Part shown: positions 17,710 through 26,213 of the stretch, in pieces
How positions within the stretch are numbered: the first letter of the stretch is position 1
Layout of the letters: the number at the start of each line of letters is the position of its first letter
Assembly: GCF_003640395.1 (NCBI RefSeq)
Contig: NZ_RBZQ01000010.1
Coordinates: forward strand, 1-64,000
Source of the DNA: Stutzerimonas urumqiensis
GTDB lineage: Bacteria; Pseudomonadota; Gammaproteobacteria; Pseudomonadales; Pseudomonadaceae
Length of the DNA: 64,000 nt
Direction of reading: 5' to 3'
Notes under the pieces: model-generated
What the model was told of the DNA's origin: nothing
Databases searched by the model: none
Seen by the model: the letters and a program-made list of their open reading frames with translations, nothing else
Made by a program: the position numbers and the translations under genes

Positions 17710-18795
17710 TCAGCGATGGCGCCTATTTAAGGCGGATTTATTGCGCAGCCAAGCGTATTGGATGGGATCAATACCCAGCAGTTGCCCAATCACAGCCCCT
17801 CGTTTCTCCGGAGGCATACGCCCCAGGAGTGAGCGAATCTCAGACTCGATGCTGCCTGGTTTCGCACCCCGCTCCTCGGCCTTTGTATACCATTCGTGAC
17901 CCAGAGCAATGTTGCCCATCTCAAGATTCAATGCCCCGAGAAGGGTGCACGGGCGAAAGCTATTCGGCAAAAGTCGATGAGCTTCGTCCGCCAACTGAAG
18001 TGCTTCGTTGTGGCGACCTAGATCTCGCAGCACCCCACCATGCGTAGTGCGAACTGCCGACTTCAGCTTGGTTTGCTTGAGAGCACCATCCTGGATCTTT
18101 ACCAAGAGGTCATGCGCTTCGCGTGAGGCATCGCATTTGCGCAGGTGACCACTGGCATTCACTAACTGCCAGACATCGCCCGTCTTGCGAAACTCACCCA
18201 GGTAGTAGTCGGCTTCAAGACGATTATGGACACGCAGGATTTTCTCAGAAGCGTATCCCCTGCCCTCGCTTTTCAGCCAAACAGCTTCTTCCTCGGAAAG
18301 CCGCCTTGCGCTATCCAGCTTGCGCAAAATCGTCATCACTTGCTTGAAGTCGACCTCGTCGACGAAGCCGTCAACACCATAATTTTCTCGTAGCTCGCGA
18401 TTCTTTTGGCGAGCAATAAATTTAGGATCGCTTTCGCGCTGGAGCCTTTCAGCATGAAGGCGAGCCATCATGGCAGCGTGGCGAGCCTCAGCAGCTTCCT
18501 GTTCAATCTGCTTCTGTTGTTCAGCTGCCTTCTGTCGCACTAAAGCCGCGGCAACCCTGGACACCTGTTCGACTGGAGCAAGCTGGAGAAACTGTGATTC
18601 AGAAATCTCGCCGGTAACGAATTGCGCCAGGGTCTTGAGCCCGTTTTCAGTCAGGAAACGCTGCCCTAGGACACTCAAAGAATTACCCCGGGCTAAGGTC
18701 TCCAAAAGGTTAGACAGGCGCGAACCAGATACAGAAGAACCCGGCATGTCATCGACCCAGAATCGTTTGGCGAGGGTCAAATGGTTGTCTGACAT
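17710..18795 (-). CDS. Hypothetical protein with coiled coil and TPR-like C-terminus
   Basis: A protein of about 361 residues starting MSDNHLTLAKRF; an ATG two codons upstream is the alternative. Residues about 80-125 are a charged, alanine/glutamine-rich segment likely to form a coiled coil (RQKAAEQQKQIEQEAAEAR). The C-terminal half has TPR-like helical pairs (RDLGRHNEALQLADEAHRLL, then LGALNLEMGNIALGHEWYTK). No catalytic motif is seen. It is the leftmost island gene. Such proteins commonly serve as scaffolds, but no function can be assigned. Confidence 0.7.
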   Translation of the reverse strand: MSDNHLTLAKRFWVDDMPGSSVSGSRLSNLLETLARGNSLSVLGQRFLTENGLKTLAQFVTGEISESQFLQLAPVEQVSRVAAALVRQKAAEQQKQIEQEAAEARHAAMMARLHAERLQRESDPKFIARQKNRELRENYGVDGFVDEVDFKQVMTILRKLDSARRLSEEEAVWLKSEGRGYASEKILRVHNRLEADYYLGEFRKTGDVWQLVNASGHLRKCDASREAHDLLVKIQDGALKQTKLKSAVRTTHGGVLRDLGRHNEALQLADEAHRLLPNSFRPCTLLGALNLEMGNIALGHEWYTKAEERGAKPGSIESEIRSLLGRMPPEKRGAVIGQLLGIDPIQYAWLRNKSALNRRHR

Positions 18796-18920
18796 CAGCA
18801 CTCCATGCTTCGATAATTGAACAACGTATCAGCGTCAGGCTATGCAGCCTCTTTATATGAGCACCTAGAAAAATTTCTCAACCACCTCATAGCGCCTAAC
18901 CTAGCGAACGCCTAACGTTC

Positions 18921-19322
18921 TCAGAAAAACACATCCGCTGGGACGCCAAAACGAACCGAGAGCGCACGAATGTGCCGTACATTTAGCTGGCGTTTACCTG
19001 CCAAAACCTCAGAAATAACTGACTGAGTACCGACCTCAGGCAAGTCGCCTTGGCTCAGGCCATGCTCCTGCATGAGGTAACGAAGTACCTCCACTCCGCC
19101 CACTTTGGGTAGTGGCCTATGAAGCTCATCGTAAGCTTCGATCATGTCACCCAGCTGAGAAGCCAGGCTGCCCAGCGGATGATCTTCATCATCGCCGACC
19201 ACGGCCAGCAGCTCATCCAACGCCTCAACCAGAGCATCATAGTCATCTTCGCTCGTCGGCTTGGTGAGTAGCGGTGCAACGTAACGCCAGTGCTCACAAG
19301 CCTGCTTGATCAATGCGGACAT
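18921..19322 (-). CDS. higA: HigA-type antitoxin, XRE helix-turn-helix
   Basis: A 133-residue antitoxin whose start is MSALIKQACEHW at 19,322, preceded by GGAG. The N-terminal half is acidic and helical. The C-terminal half carries a Cro/C1-type HTH (EVLRYLMQEHGLSQGDLPEV, then SVISEVLAGKRQLNVRHIRA) and ends in PADVFF. It follows the HigB toxin by two bases, the toxin-first order typical of higBA. It should neutralise HigB and, with it, repress the operon through the two palindromes upstream of higB. Confidence 0.88.
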   Translation of the reverse strand: MSALIKQACEHWRYVAPLLTKPTSEDDYDALVEALDELLAVVGDDEDHPLGSLASQLGDMIEAYDELHRPLPKVGGVEVLRYLMQEHGLSQGDLPEVGTQSVISEVLAGKRQLNVRHIRALSVRFGVPADVFF

Positions 19323-19324
19323 GA

Positions 19325-19612
19325 TTACTCCCTCCACTTGCCTTTGTCGTATTCAGCATGATCCAGCACATGCTGAATAAACACCTTCTGTGCCCTGTAA
19401 TGAACGATGGCAATCAGCCGCAGCTTGTTGCCGCCGATGTCGAATACATGCTGAGGCCCTACCTTGTCAGTCGCCGGAAAGAGCCTCTTCATCTCAGCGA
19501 AATCTCGCGGCGCACTTGCCTTCACCAGACGATACCAAGCCTCAAGCGCAGTCGCCGAGCGAGGCCATTTGGCCTGAGCCTCCCAGATACGCTTCTGTGT
19601 AATGACGTGCAT
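19325..19612 (-). CDS. higB: HigB-type toxin (RelE superfamily mRNA interferase)
   Basis: A 95-residue HigB-family toxin, expected to cut mRNA on the ribosome. The start chosen is MHVITQKRIWEAQAKW at 19,612, preceded by GAGGGG. The longer frame to 19,666 runs through the operator palindromes. The conserved region FDIGGNKLRLIAIVHYRAQK, then VFIQHVLDHAEYDKGKW, is characteristic. Paired with higA two bases downstream, it may stabilise the island or act against phages. Both are inferences from the family. Confidence 0.88.
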   Translation of the reverse strand: MHVITQKRIWEAQAKWPRSATALEAWYRLVKASAPRDFAEMKRLFPATDKVGPQHVFDIGGNKLRLIAIVHYRAQKVFIQHVLDHAEYDKGKWRE

Positions 19613-19620
19613 AGCCCCTC

Positions 19621-19680
19621 TATCGCACCTTGCGATAGATGCATGGTAACGCGCCCGCCATAGCATCGCAAGGTGCGATA
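19621..19680. promoter_or_regulatory. Two palindromic operator boxes of higBA
   Basis: TATCGCACCTTGCGATA at 19,621-19,637 is a perfect 7-3-7 palindrome. A near-copy in opposite orientation, CATCGCAAGGTGCGATA, is at 19,664-19,680. Together they form a large inverted repeat just upstream of higB, as expected for cooperative HigA binding and autoregulation. Confidence 0.75.
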
Positions 19681-19714
19681 CCCTGATCCATCGATCATAA
19701 AAATATCATCAGCT

Positions 19715-20152
19715 TTAGCTAGCGATGTTCCACCATACCAAGAGGGATAGATTCAATAATCCTAGAAGAGAAACCAGCCAAATAAATGCAGTGAGCTTTC
19801 GCAATACTATCGAATTATCTTGCTGCTTTCTCAGCCTGGTCGGTTCATAATCAATTAATTTATCTAAAATAGACTCAACCCTGGCCAATCGAATAATAAT
19901 ATTTTGCACATCTGAATTTGATGGCCTACCAGCCCTGCGCTCGACTCGATTTACCTCATAAGTCAAAGACTCCACTACTTCAATGAGCCCTGGCGCTCCA
20001 TCAAATCCATTTATCAGGAGCTCAACGCGATCCAGCTTCCGAGCCGATTCATTCAAGAACTCCAACTTATCAATTATCTCATCTGCGTGCTCAAACAGAA
20101 GCCTTAAAAGATTTTCATGTTTCGTGAGAGGCCTAGAGTTACCTGACTGCAT
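19715..20152 (-). CDS. StbC-like small membrane protein of the stb operon
   Basis: A 145-residue protein if it starts MQSGNSRPLTKHEN at 20,152, overlapping the stbB-like gene by 14 bases. It is mostly helical and charged. One hydrophobic C-terminal segment (FIWLVSLLGLLNLSLLVWW, about residues 122-140) should anchor it in the membrane. It is third in a three-gene operon next to the relaxase, the position of stbC in the R388 plasmid stbABC operon. Sequence similarity to StbC could not be tested. Its DNA is visibly AT-rich, unlike the BREX and core genes. Confidence 0.55.
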   Translation of the reverse strand: MQSGNSRPLTKHENLLRLLFEHADEIIDKLEFLNESARKLDRVELLINGFDGAPGLIEVVESLTYEVNRVERRAGRPSNSDVQNIIIRLARVESILDKLIDYEPTRLRKQQDNSIVLRKLTAFIWLVSLLGLLNLSLLVWWNIAS

Positions 20153-20876
20153 CTTCGGCCTCGCCAAACAAGGCGCTAAAAGCGTCATCTAACTGACCCG
20201 ATGTATTTACCGCCTTCTTAGCAACATTAAGCAGCCTTGCATAGCGAAAATATTGCTCGGAGAATTTCGCCACCTTTCTCAAATCAGCCTTTAGTTTATG
20301 CAAACTATTCTCAGCTAAAACACATGCCTCATTCAATGGCATTTTTAAGCCAGCCAAATCCGCATAGATATCATTCTCAAAAACCATACAATCCGGATTA
20401 GCAATAAAACAATCAAACTCCTTAGCAGCATTCAAAACGACAGGGAACTCTTCCTCAACACTCCGACGCACTCGATTAAATACAATCTGAATCTTACTTT
20501 TATCAACTCCCATCGCTGCAAGCATACGCGCAGTTAAAATCGACTCATCCTGCTCCTTCGAGCCAGGCACGGTAGGTATAAGAAAAAAGTCAACCTCATC
20601 ATATCCCTGATTCAACGACGTTAGCCCTGAAAAAAAATCCTCAGCGTTTGACGCACCTACATCTACAACCAGGTCATCATTCACCACCAACTCTAAATAT
20701 ATTTGCCTAAACTTCTCACCACGTACCGTCTCAAAATCATCAACCAGATCTTTGGTGTCTTGATTGATTGACTCAACAATTAGGAGTTTGGCGTTATTCA
20801 TACGAGGCACAAGCAGATGCGCAGCCAATGTTGACTTCCCTACATTACCACCTATGCCAGCTACAATAATTTTCAT
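20139..20876 (-). CDS. StbB-like ParA-superfamily ATPase
   Basis: A 245-residue deviant Walker A ATPase. The N-terminus MKIIVAGIGGNVGKSTLAAH carries the P-loop (residues 7-16), and DLVVDVGASNAEDFF and VDFFLIPTVPGSKEQDES fit the ParA/MinD fold. It lies six bases after a small DNA-binding protein gene and overlaps a membrane-protein gene. The group diverges from the relaxase operon. That matches the R388 stbABC layout, in which StbB balances conjugation and plasmid positioning. A segregation or transfer-control role is inferred. A standard ParA without stb function is the alternative. Confidence 0.75.
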   Translation of the reverse strand: MKIIVAGIGGNVGKSTLAAHLLVPRMNNAKLLIVESINQDTKDLVDDFETVRGEKFRQIYLELVVNDDLVVDVGASNAEDFFSGLTSLNQGYDEVDFFLIPTVPGSKEQDESILTARMLAAMGVDKSKIQIVFNRVRRSVEEEFPVVLNAAKEFDCFIANPDCMVFENDIYADLAGLKMPLNEACVLAENSLHKLKADLRKVAKFSEQYFRYARLLNVAKKAVNTSGQLDDAFSALFGEAEDAVR

Positions 20877-20882
20877 AAAGCA

Positions 20883-21227
20883 TCACCTATTATCAAACAT
20901 AAATTTATTGAAATCTTTTTGGTTAAATATTCTGGCATCAGCTGACTCCCTGCTCACCGTCGCCTTTAGCCTTGAGGCTCCCTGTCCTCGGCTCTGAATC
21001 TGGCCCTGCCTGCTCTTCAATAGCCCACGCCCTGTATGCCAAAGATATTCCTTATACTCTTCGGATAAATCGCTAAGCATGTATCTATACAGACTTGAAA
21101 TGGATACCTGTACGCCAGCCCCTCTCAGAACCAAAGCCATATCACTTAGAGTCACATACTCCTTAAGCAATTTAATTAGAACGTCCCTCTGCCCATGAAG
21201 CGATATTCTTGCTTGCCCTTTAACCAT
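20883..21227 (-). CDS. StbA-like DNA-binding protein (putative)
   Basis: A 114-residue basic protein. Its N-terminal 70 residues look like a helix-turn-helix (LLKEYVTLSDMALVLRGAGV, then SISSLYRYMLSDL), and the C-terminal half is polar and low in complexity. It is first in the stb-like operon and abuts the candidate oriT region, the place of StbA in R388, which binds repeats beside its own promoter. No R388-type StbA repeats were recognised nearby, so the assignment rests on position and general fold. Confidence 0.5.
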   Translation of the reverse strand: MVKGQARISLHGQRDVLIKLLKEYVTLSDMALVLRGAGVQVSISSLYRYMLSDLSEEYKEYLWHTGRGLLKSRQGQIQSRGQGASRLKATVSRESADARIFNQKDFNKFMFDNR

Positions 21228-21578
21228 AACTCCCCCTTACCTTTATTAATCATTACAGCAATCCGCGGGCAATGGAATCTACCGGCCGAGTTAATTTCAG
21301 TTATAAAATGATAAATATTTGAAAAGCATCGGCGGCAGCCGAACAAACAAGACAAGACAAGACAAGACAAGACAAGAGACGAAAAAACTCGGCAGCGAGA
21401 GACCACAATACAAATTAAGAAAAAAGACATGAACAGAAGAGGAATTCATTTAACACTGCTGCACCTTCTCCGAAGGTTGCACCAGCGTCAAACTCAAATC
21501 CACAAATTAACTATTGCACAAGCTCATGCTCATGTGCCTCTACTAATAATGTAGTAGGCACATTCAATGAGGCATGTC
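21228..21578. other. Candidate oriT and divergent promoter region
   Basis: A 351-bp AT-rich spacer between the divergent stb-like operon and the relaxase operon, the position of oriT in MobF plasmids such as R388. It holds five tandem GACAA units (21,351-21,375). It also holds a hairpin, TGCACCTTC-TCC-GAAGGTTGCA (21,460-21,481, one bulged base), reminiscent of the inverted repeat next to a MobF nic site, and a small CTAC/GTAG palindrome near 21,540-21,556. The nic site itself could not be placed. Confidence 0.55.
21351..21375. repeat. Five tandem GACAA units in candidate oriT
   Basis: Five perfect pentamer copies flanked by partial copies (ACAA before, GAGAC after). They could serve as iteron-like protein binding sites or be an unstable microsatellite. 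They are too short and too regular for a CRISPR array. Confidence 0.8.
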
Positions 21579-21905
21579 ATGAGAAAAATCTACAGCCAGA
21601 ACATAGAGAGTCATGCGAACCAAATAGCATTGGTTAATCTAGCCACATCCCTTGGCATCGCTCAAAGCCGTGTTCTTGAAAAAATAATAACGTCGATTGA
21701 GGTTGACGACCTTGTAGCCATTATTAATCGCCGATTCTCTTTAAAGACAACGAAAGTAATCCAGCTAGATCGCGCTACAGCCAAGGTTATTCAGGATGAA
21801 ATAGCTCGCTCAATTTCCCTGTTGAGCGCCAGGGTCACTGATGCCGCGGGCGATGGCGTAAAGGCCGGCCTGATGTCGATCCTCGATCTTGAGGATCAAA
21901 TATGA
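21579..21905 (+). CDS. TrwA-like relaxosome accessory protein (putative)
   Basis: A 108-residue protein if it starts MRKIYSQNIESHANQI at 21,579, which has a TGAGG ribosome site; the ATG at 21,567 gives 112 residues. It immediately precedes the relaxase gene and overlaps it by four bases (ATGA). In R388 the equivalent gene, trwA, encodes a ribbon-helix-helix tetramer that binds oriT and stimulates TrwC. The N-terminal region (NQIALVNLATSLGIAQSRVL) could form such a fold, but similarity is weak by eye. The role is inferred mostly from position. Confidence 0.5.
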   Translation: MRKIYSQNIESHANQIALVNLATSLGIAQSRVLEKIITSIEVDDLVAIINRRFSLKTTKVIQLDRATAKVIQDEIARSISLLSARVTDAAGDGVKAGLMSILDLEDQI

Positions 21906-24859
21906 GCATTTTTACAATCGATAAATTCAACACAGAAGACATCCAAGCGCGTGCCGAATACCATGAAACTGGAGAGGAGATATCTCATAAATCGTCAGGT
22001 GCTGAAGACTATTACTTCAAGCTCGATGGCGATACCCTACTGGCTGCTTTTGTTGGCAACGGATCAAGCGAACTGAAACTTGGTGCCAGACCAAAGAACG
22101 GGGACTATAAAGCCCTTATGTCTGGCATCAATCCAAGGACGGGGAAATCATTTTGCAGCAAGACAAGGCGAACTCAGCTAAGTAATGAGAACCGAGCCCT
22201 AGCCGGATTTTCTACATCTTTTAACGTCGAAAAGTCGCTATCACTGTTGTACGCCACACTTCCCCGCGATCAGCAAATGAAATTTGAGCGTGCAATGATG
22301 GAAGCCACCGGTCGAACCATCTTGCACCTCGAAAGCCGTGGCATCTTCGCTTACCGCACTGGCGCACAAGGCAGCGAGACTCATCCGGGCGAAGTCGTGG
22401 CAGCGACTTATCTTCATTTCACGAATCGCAACCAGGAGCCGCACCTTCACGTGCATGCGGAGTTTCCGAATCTGGTTCTCGGCAGCGACGGCCAATGGAG
22501 AACGTTGGATGCCCGCGAGCTATACCGCCGCCAAGTGGAGATTGCCGCTCTGTTTGATGCCAGCCTTGCCAGCATCCTGCAACGCGATCTCCCAGGAGTC
22601 GCCAATCATCTTGAGTGCGCTCCTGAACGCAGCGGCCTGGTCGTCGCCGGTATTGATCACAGCATAATCATGCGTTTTTCCACACGCCGCCAAGAAATTC
22701 AGAATGCCCTGAAGGCCATGGGGGCATCAGGCGCTGACGCGGCACGAGCAGCCGCGAAAAGAACTCGCCAAACCAAAGCCGGGGTTGGAGGGGAAACGTT
22801 GCGAGAGGAATGGAAATCCTGCCTGGCTGACCTGTCACCCGAGCCTGGAGATCTCACGCCAAATACCCTGCTCGCCGCCGAAGCCCTGGTATTCAAGAAC
22901 AACTCTGTCTTCAGACATCACGATCTCGACCGCGCTGTCGCCATGCTGAGCATCCTGCATGGCGGTATTGGATCACTCTCCGAGATTGAGTCCGCCGTCT
23001 CCCAGCAACTGGGCATTGTGCGCCTGCCAGACAGCCCTGGTGAGGAGTCATATTTCACTACTGAAATCTTCAGGCAGCTCGAAGTCGATCTGCTGCGCTT
23101 TGCTCGCAAAGCTTCAAGACATAGGCAGCGCTTCACCCTGTCCGACGTTCAAATTCAGCAAGCATTGCGGCAATGCGAACAGGAGAAAGGATTCTCCCTT
23201 CGAGATGAGCAGGTTCAGGCCATGCTGCATACCACCGATGGACGCCAAATCGCAATCATCCAGGGTGCTGCTGGCACTGGAAAGTCCGCATCACTGGCCG
23301 CGTTCGAAATTGCCTATAGCGCTGCCGGGCATCGCGTACTCGGGTTGGCTCCATCAGGGGCAGCTGCGGCCGAGCTGCAAAAAAGCGCCGGTATAGACTC
23401 CCAAACCATCCATGCGCTGCTCATGCGCCTGGAGAGCGATAACGCCAGAAAACCATTCACCTTGACCAATCGGGACGTGATCGTGCTGGATGAAGCCGGC
23501 ATGGTGGATACCCGCACGCTGCATAAACTCCTCAGCCATATCGAGGCTGCGGGAGCCAAGATTGTGTTAGTAGGAGACTCTAAACAGCTCGAAGCTGTTG
23601 GCTCGGCATCCACACTGCATATGCTCACACAGCACCTCGGCGCAGCGCGGCTTGAGCAAATAGCCCGCCAGCGCAGCGCTGAGGATAGAGATATCAGCCA
23701 GGCCTGGTTTTCCGATACACAGGATGCCCCTGCAATGATGCAACAACGCGGATTGCTTCGCGGAACCAGCCCCGAGCATCCATCCTCCCTTGAACGAATG
23801 CTCAACGATGCCGCTCAGGTACACAAGGCTGGCACTGACTGGAGCGAAATCCTCCTGCTGGCTGATCGCAACAGCCATGTAAACCAGCTCAATCAGCGTG
23901 TACGGGAAATACGCATGGCACATGGCGAGCTGGACGAATCTGTCGAAAAGGTTATCCAGGTGAGCAATGACAGAGGATATTCCCGACAGCTTGCGCTCTG
24001 CCCAGGCGACCGGATCATGCTGCGCAAAAACGCGAAGCTTGGTCAGACGCCAGTGTTCAATGGAGACCGAGCGACGGTCACCCATATCGCGTTTCACGAA
24101 TCGGGTACTGATGAAGCACGGGTTGAAACGCTCGTGTATGCCCGTCTGGATCGTTCAGGCACCGAAATCTGCTGGCATCTCAGCGACTACGACAAGCTCG
24201 ATCACGCTTACGCCATGACCGTTCACAAATCCCAAGGGCTTACCGTCGAGCATGCGTTCTACCTAGGCAGTGAAACAACCGACCGCCGTTCTGCCTACGT
24301 CGCCTTCACACGCGCCAAGACCGCCTGCCCGTTTTACCTGTCCCCGGAGTGCGAATCCGCTTTCGCGAAGCGGGCGAGTCGCTTCAAAGCGAAAATGACA
24401 GCGCTCGATGCTGATCCTGGAACGAAGCGGCGGATGCTCCAAACGCCCTTCCGCACAGATGACACCGCTATCAGAGCACAGCAGCCAACAACAAAGGAGC
24501 TGCTGGAGAAATCAGGAGTTCTTTTTTCATACACTGAGGCACTGGAAATCCTTCGGCCTGCTGCCCATGATGCGGTAGCAAAGCAGATTAGGAGCCAGCC
24601 AGCCTACCGACTTCAAACCCGCTCACGTGCAAAGCTCGACCTCCTGCTGCAACGCCTGCGGGAACGTTTGAGCACCATCAAGTTGGCAGGGAAAACTATT
24701 CTCAAGAGTAGGTTTATTCCTGAGAAACCCGAATCACTCGGTGAAGCTCATGCACAAACAATGCTCCGATCTCGTGAGACCCAAGGTTGCATATTGCGAC
24801 ACAACCTTCAGCCGGGCAGCCAGAGGAGCGCGCATGATGCGTCTGTACCTGGATACTGA
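21902..24859 (+). CDS. MobF-family conjugative relaxase-helicase (TrwC/TraI-like)
   Basis: A 985-residue relaxase that should nick oriT and unwind DNA for transfer. The N-terminal relaxase domain (about 1-300) has candidate catalytic tyrosines at Y20 and Y37-Y38, and the metal-binding triad in EPHLHVHAEF (about residues 181-185). The helicase part has the Walker A QGAAGTGKSASLAAF (about 454-468), Walker B IVLDEAGMVDTR, and a late HKSQGLTVEHAFYL motif, as in RecD-like SF1B helicases. No coupling ATPase or type IV secretion gene is present, so transfer would need a helper element. The start overlaps the upstream gene by four bases. Confidence 0.93.
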   Translation: MSIFTIDKFNTEDIQARAEYHETGEEISHKSSGAEDYYFKLDGDTLLAAFVGNGSSELKLGARPKNGDYKALMSGINPRTGKSFCSKTRRTQLSNENRALAGFSTSFNVEKSLSLLYATLPRDQQMKFERAMMEATGRTILHLESRGIFAYRTGAQGSETHPGEVVAATYLHFTNRNQEPHLHVHAEFPNLVLGSDGQWRTLDARELYRRQVEIAALFDASLASILQRDLPGVANHLECAPERSGLVVAGIDHSIIMRFSTRRQEIQNALKAMGASGADAARAAAKRTRQTKAGVGGETLREEWKSCLADLSPEPGDLTPNTLLAAEALVFKNNSVFRHHDLDRAVAMLSILHGGIGSLSEIESAVSQQLGIVRLPDSPGEESYFTTEIFRQLEVDLLRFARKASRHRQRFTLSDVQIQQALRQCEQEKGFSLRDEQVQAMLHTTDGRQIAIIQGAAGTGKSASLAAFEIAYSAAGHRVLGLAPSGAAAAELQKSAGIDSQTIHALLMRLESDNARKPFTLTNRDVIVLDEAGMVDTRTLHKLLSHIEAAGAKIVLVGDSKQLEAVGSASTLHMLTQHLGAARLEQIARQRSAEDRDISQAWFSDTQDAPAMMQQRGLLRGTSPEHPSSLERMLNDAAQVHKAGTDWSEILLLADRNSHVNQLNQRVREIRMAHGELDESVEKVIQVSNDRGYSRQLALCPGDRIMLRKNAKLGQTPVFNGDRATVTHIAFHESGTDEARVETLVYARLDRSGTEICWHLSDYDKLDHAYAMTVHKSQGLTVEHAFYLGSETTDRRSAYVAFTRAKTACPFYLSPECESAFAKRASRFKAKMTALDADPGTKRRMLQTPFRTDDTAIRAQQPTTKELLEKSGVLFSYTEALEILRPAAHDAVAKQIRSQPAYRLQTRSRAKLDLLLQRLRERLSTIKLAGKTILKSRFIPEKPESLGEAHAQTMLRSRETQGCILRHNLQPGSQRSAHDASVPGY

Positions 24860-25313
24860 GTTCACCCAACTGAACCGCTTTACCTACCGGCTGATCAGCC
24901 TTGCGCTGGTTTCTTCGGACGGTCAGGAGTTCTATGTCGAGCTTGCAGATAATTGGACGGAAGACGAGTGCTCAGACTTCACCCAGTCCATCGTTTTACC
25001 CCAGCTCGATTTGCCTCAACATGGTAGAAGCACAGAACAAGCCAGGCTGAACTTACTCTCGTTTCTCCGCTTGGTTGGCTCAGCTGAAATCATCAGCGAT
25101 GCCATGGCCTGGGACTGGCCGTTGCTCCTATGGCTGGCAGGGCCACCAGGCCTCCCTGAAGGTATTGAGGCTGGGACTTTTCCAGCTGCGATCCAGAGCG
25201 ATGCCGAAGAGCTCGACGACGCTCCGCACCATGCACTTTTAGACGCTAGGCAACTAGCCGAAACAATAGAGCGTCATATCCACGGCTCCAGCCCCCGGGA
25301 CAGGAAAGAATAG
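24834..25313 (+). CDS. DEDDh-type 3'-5' exonuclease-like protein
   Basis: A 159-residue protein starting at 24,834 (MMRLYLDTEFTQLNRF, ribosome site AGGAG), overlapping the relaxase end by 26 bases. It has the compact RNase-H-like exonuclease pattern: DTEF at residues 7-10, DAMAWDWPLL in the middle, and APHHALLDARQLAE near the C-terminus, giving D, E, D, H and D in order. It probably trims DNA or RNA ends. Co-transcription with the relaxase suggests a part in processing transferred DNA, but this is inference. The longer frame from 24,741 is less likely. Confidence 0.75.
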   Translation: MMRLYLDTEFTQLNRFTYRLISLALVSSDGQEFYVELADNWTEDECSDFTQSIVLPQLDLPQHGRSTEQARLNLLSFLRLVGSAEIISDAMAWDWPLLLWLAGPPGLPEGIEAGTFPAAIQSDAEELDDAPHHALLDARQLAETIERHIHGSSPRDRKE

Positions 25314-25601
25314 ATGACAGTCGCCCAATTGATTCAGTGGCTACAGCAATTTCCCGACGACATGGCGGTGCTCGTGGAGAGCTACGAAAACGGCTACGAC
25401 CCGATCCACTCGCTATCCATCCAAGAATTGGCCGGGGTTCAAAATGTCGCTGATTATGATGGTCTCTTCGACACCCCGAACAACCTTGTGACGGAGATTC
25501 CAGGCGAGAAACTGACAGGCATACGAGCCATGGCGCGGAAGGATAACGGGGAGCGGCTGAGTTGCGTGGTGATCGCAGGGCTTAGGGGGCAACGGAGATA
25601 G
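25314..25601 (+). CDS. Hypothetical protein (95 aa)
   Basis: It starts directly after the exonuclease-like gene, with no gap, so it is the last gene of the relaxase operon. The sequence MTVAQLIQWLQQFPDDMAVL then VESYENGYDPIHSL resembles small proteins seen in plasmids and phages that begin with this helix. It has no catalytic motif or membrane segment. Function unknown. Confidence 0.65.
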   Translation: MTVAQLIQWLQQFPDDMAVLVESYENGYDPIHSLSIQELAGVQNVADYDGLFDTPNNLVTEIPGEKLTGIRAMARKDNGERLSCVVIAGLRGQRR

Positions 25602-25638
25602 CATCGATGTGTCAGACAGCAAAGACCCAACTCGGTCT

Positions 25639-25998
25639 CTACTGCCCGGTAATCATGGCCAGGATACCGGGACTGAGTACTTCCAAACGCTTTGCCAGCT
25701 CACGAAGTAGCTCTCTATCGAGCTTTTGAGCCCAAGCCTCGTCATACCTCATCAGAAAGATATCACCACCACCTTGATAAAACGCTATCAGGTCTGGCTC
25801 CAACTCAGGGCTAAGCCAAAGCAGTACCCGGTCATTGAAATGCCACTTTCTACGTCGAGGCAGATGCGAAGCTATGAGTGGCTTAAGCTGCTCGGAAAGC
25901 TCAAAAGTAAGGGGAAAGCAGTCCCCTGAAAACCCATAGCTGAGGCGCATCTCAGTAATTGGGATGACTGCTGGCCTTGTGAAATGCACCTTGCCCAT
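25639..25998 (-). CDS. Hypothetical protein (119 aa)
   Basis: A 119-residue protein convergent with the relaxase operon and 215 bp downstream of brxL. It starts MGKVHFTRPAVIPITEMRLS. It has a tryptophan- and leucine-rich middle (KWHFNDRVLLWLSPELEPDL) and a helical C-terminus. No known domain was recognised and there is no membrane segment. The gap to brxL (25,999-26,213) holds nothing recognisable. Confidence 0.6.
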   Translation of the reverse strand: MGKVHFTRPAVIPITEMRLSYGFSGDCFPLTFELSEQLKPLIASHLPRRRKWHFNDRVLLWLSPELEPDLIAFYQGGGDIFLMRYDEAWAQKLDRELLRELAKRLEVLSPGILAMITGQ

Positions 25999-26213
25999 TG
26001 CTCCTCCGAGCTTGTCATCCTTGATTGAAAAATCTTATGAATCAATAGTTAGCCAGCCTAAAGTACCTTGAACTCCCCTTTCACTTGTCTGGCAGTTCGT
26101 CAATAGCTCGCCGGGTAAGGTCTGGAACTTTTTAAATCGCTCATAGGCAGGCGGGATGTCTTTCACACCGGGCAACTAGCATGCATTTGGTCAGGTTCTC
26201 AAACCCGCTACTA

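Noticed and set aside
21351..21375. GACAA repeats as a CRISPR array
   Set aside because: Units are five bases without spacers, and no cas gene is in the window.
21579..25601. A self-transmissible conjugative element
   Set aside because: Only the relaxase part is present; no coupling protein, VirB4-like ATPase or pilus genes were found in the island.
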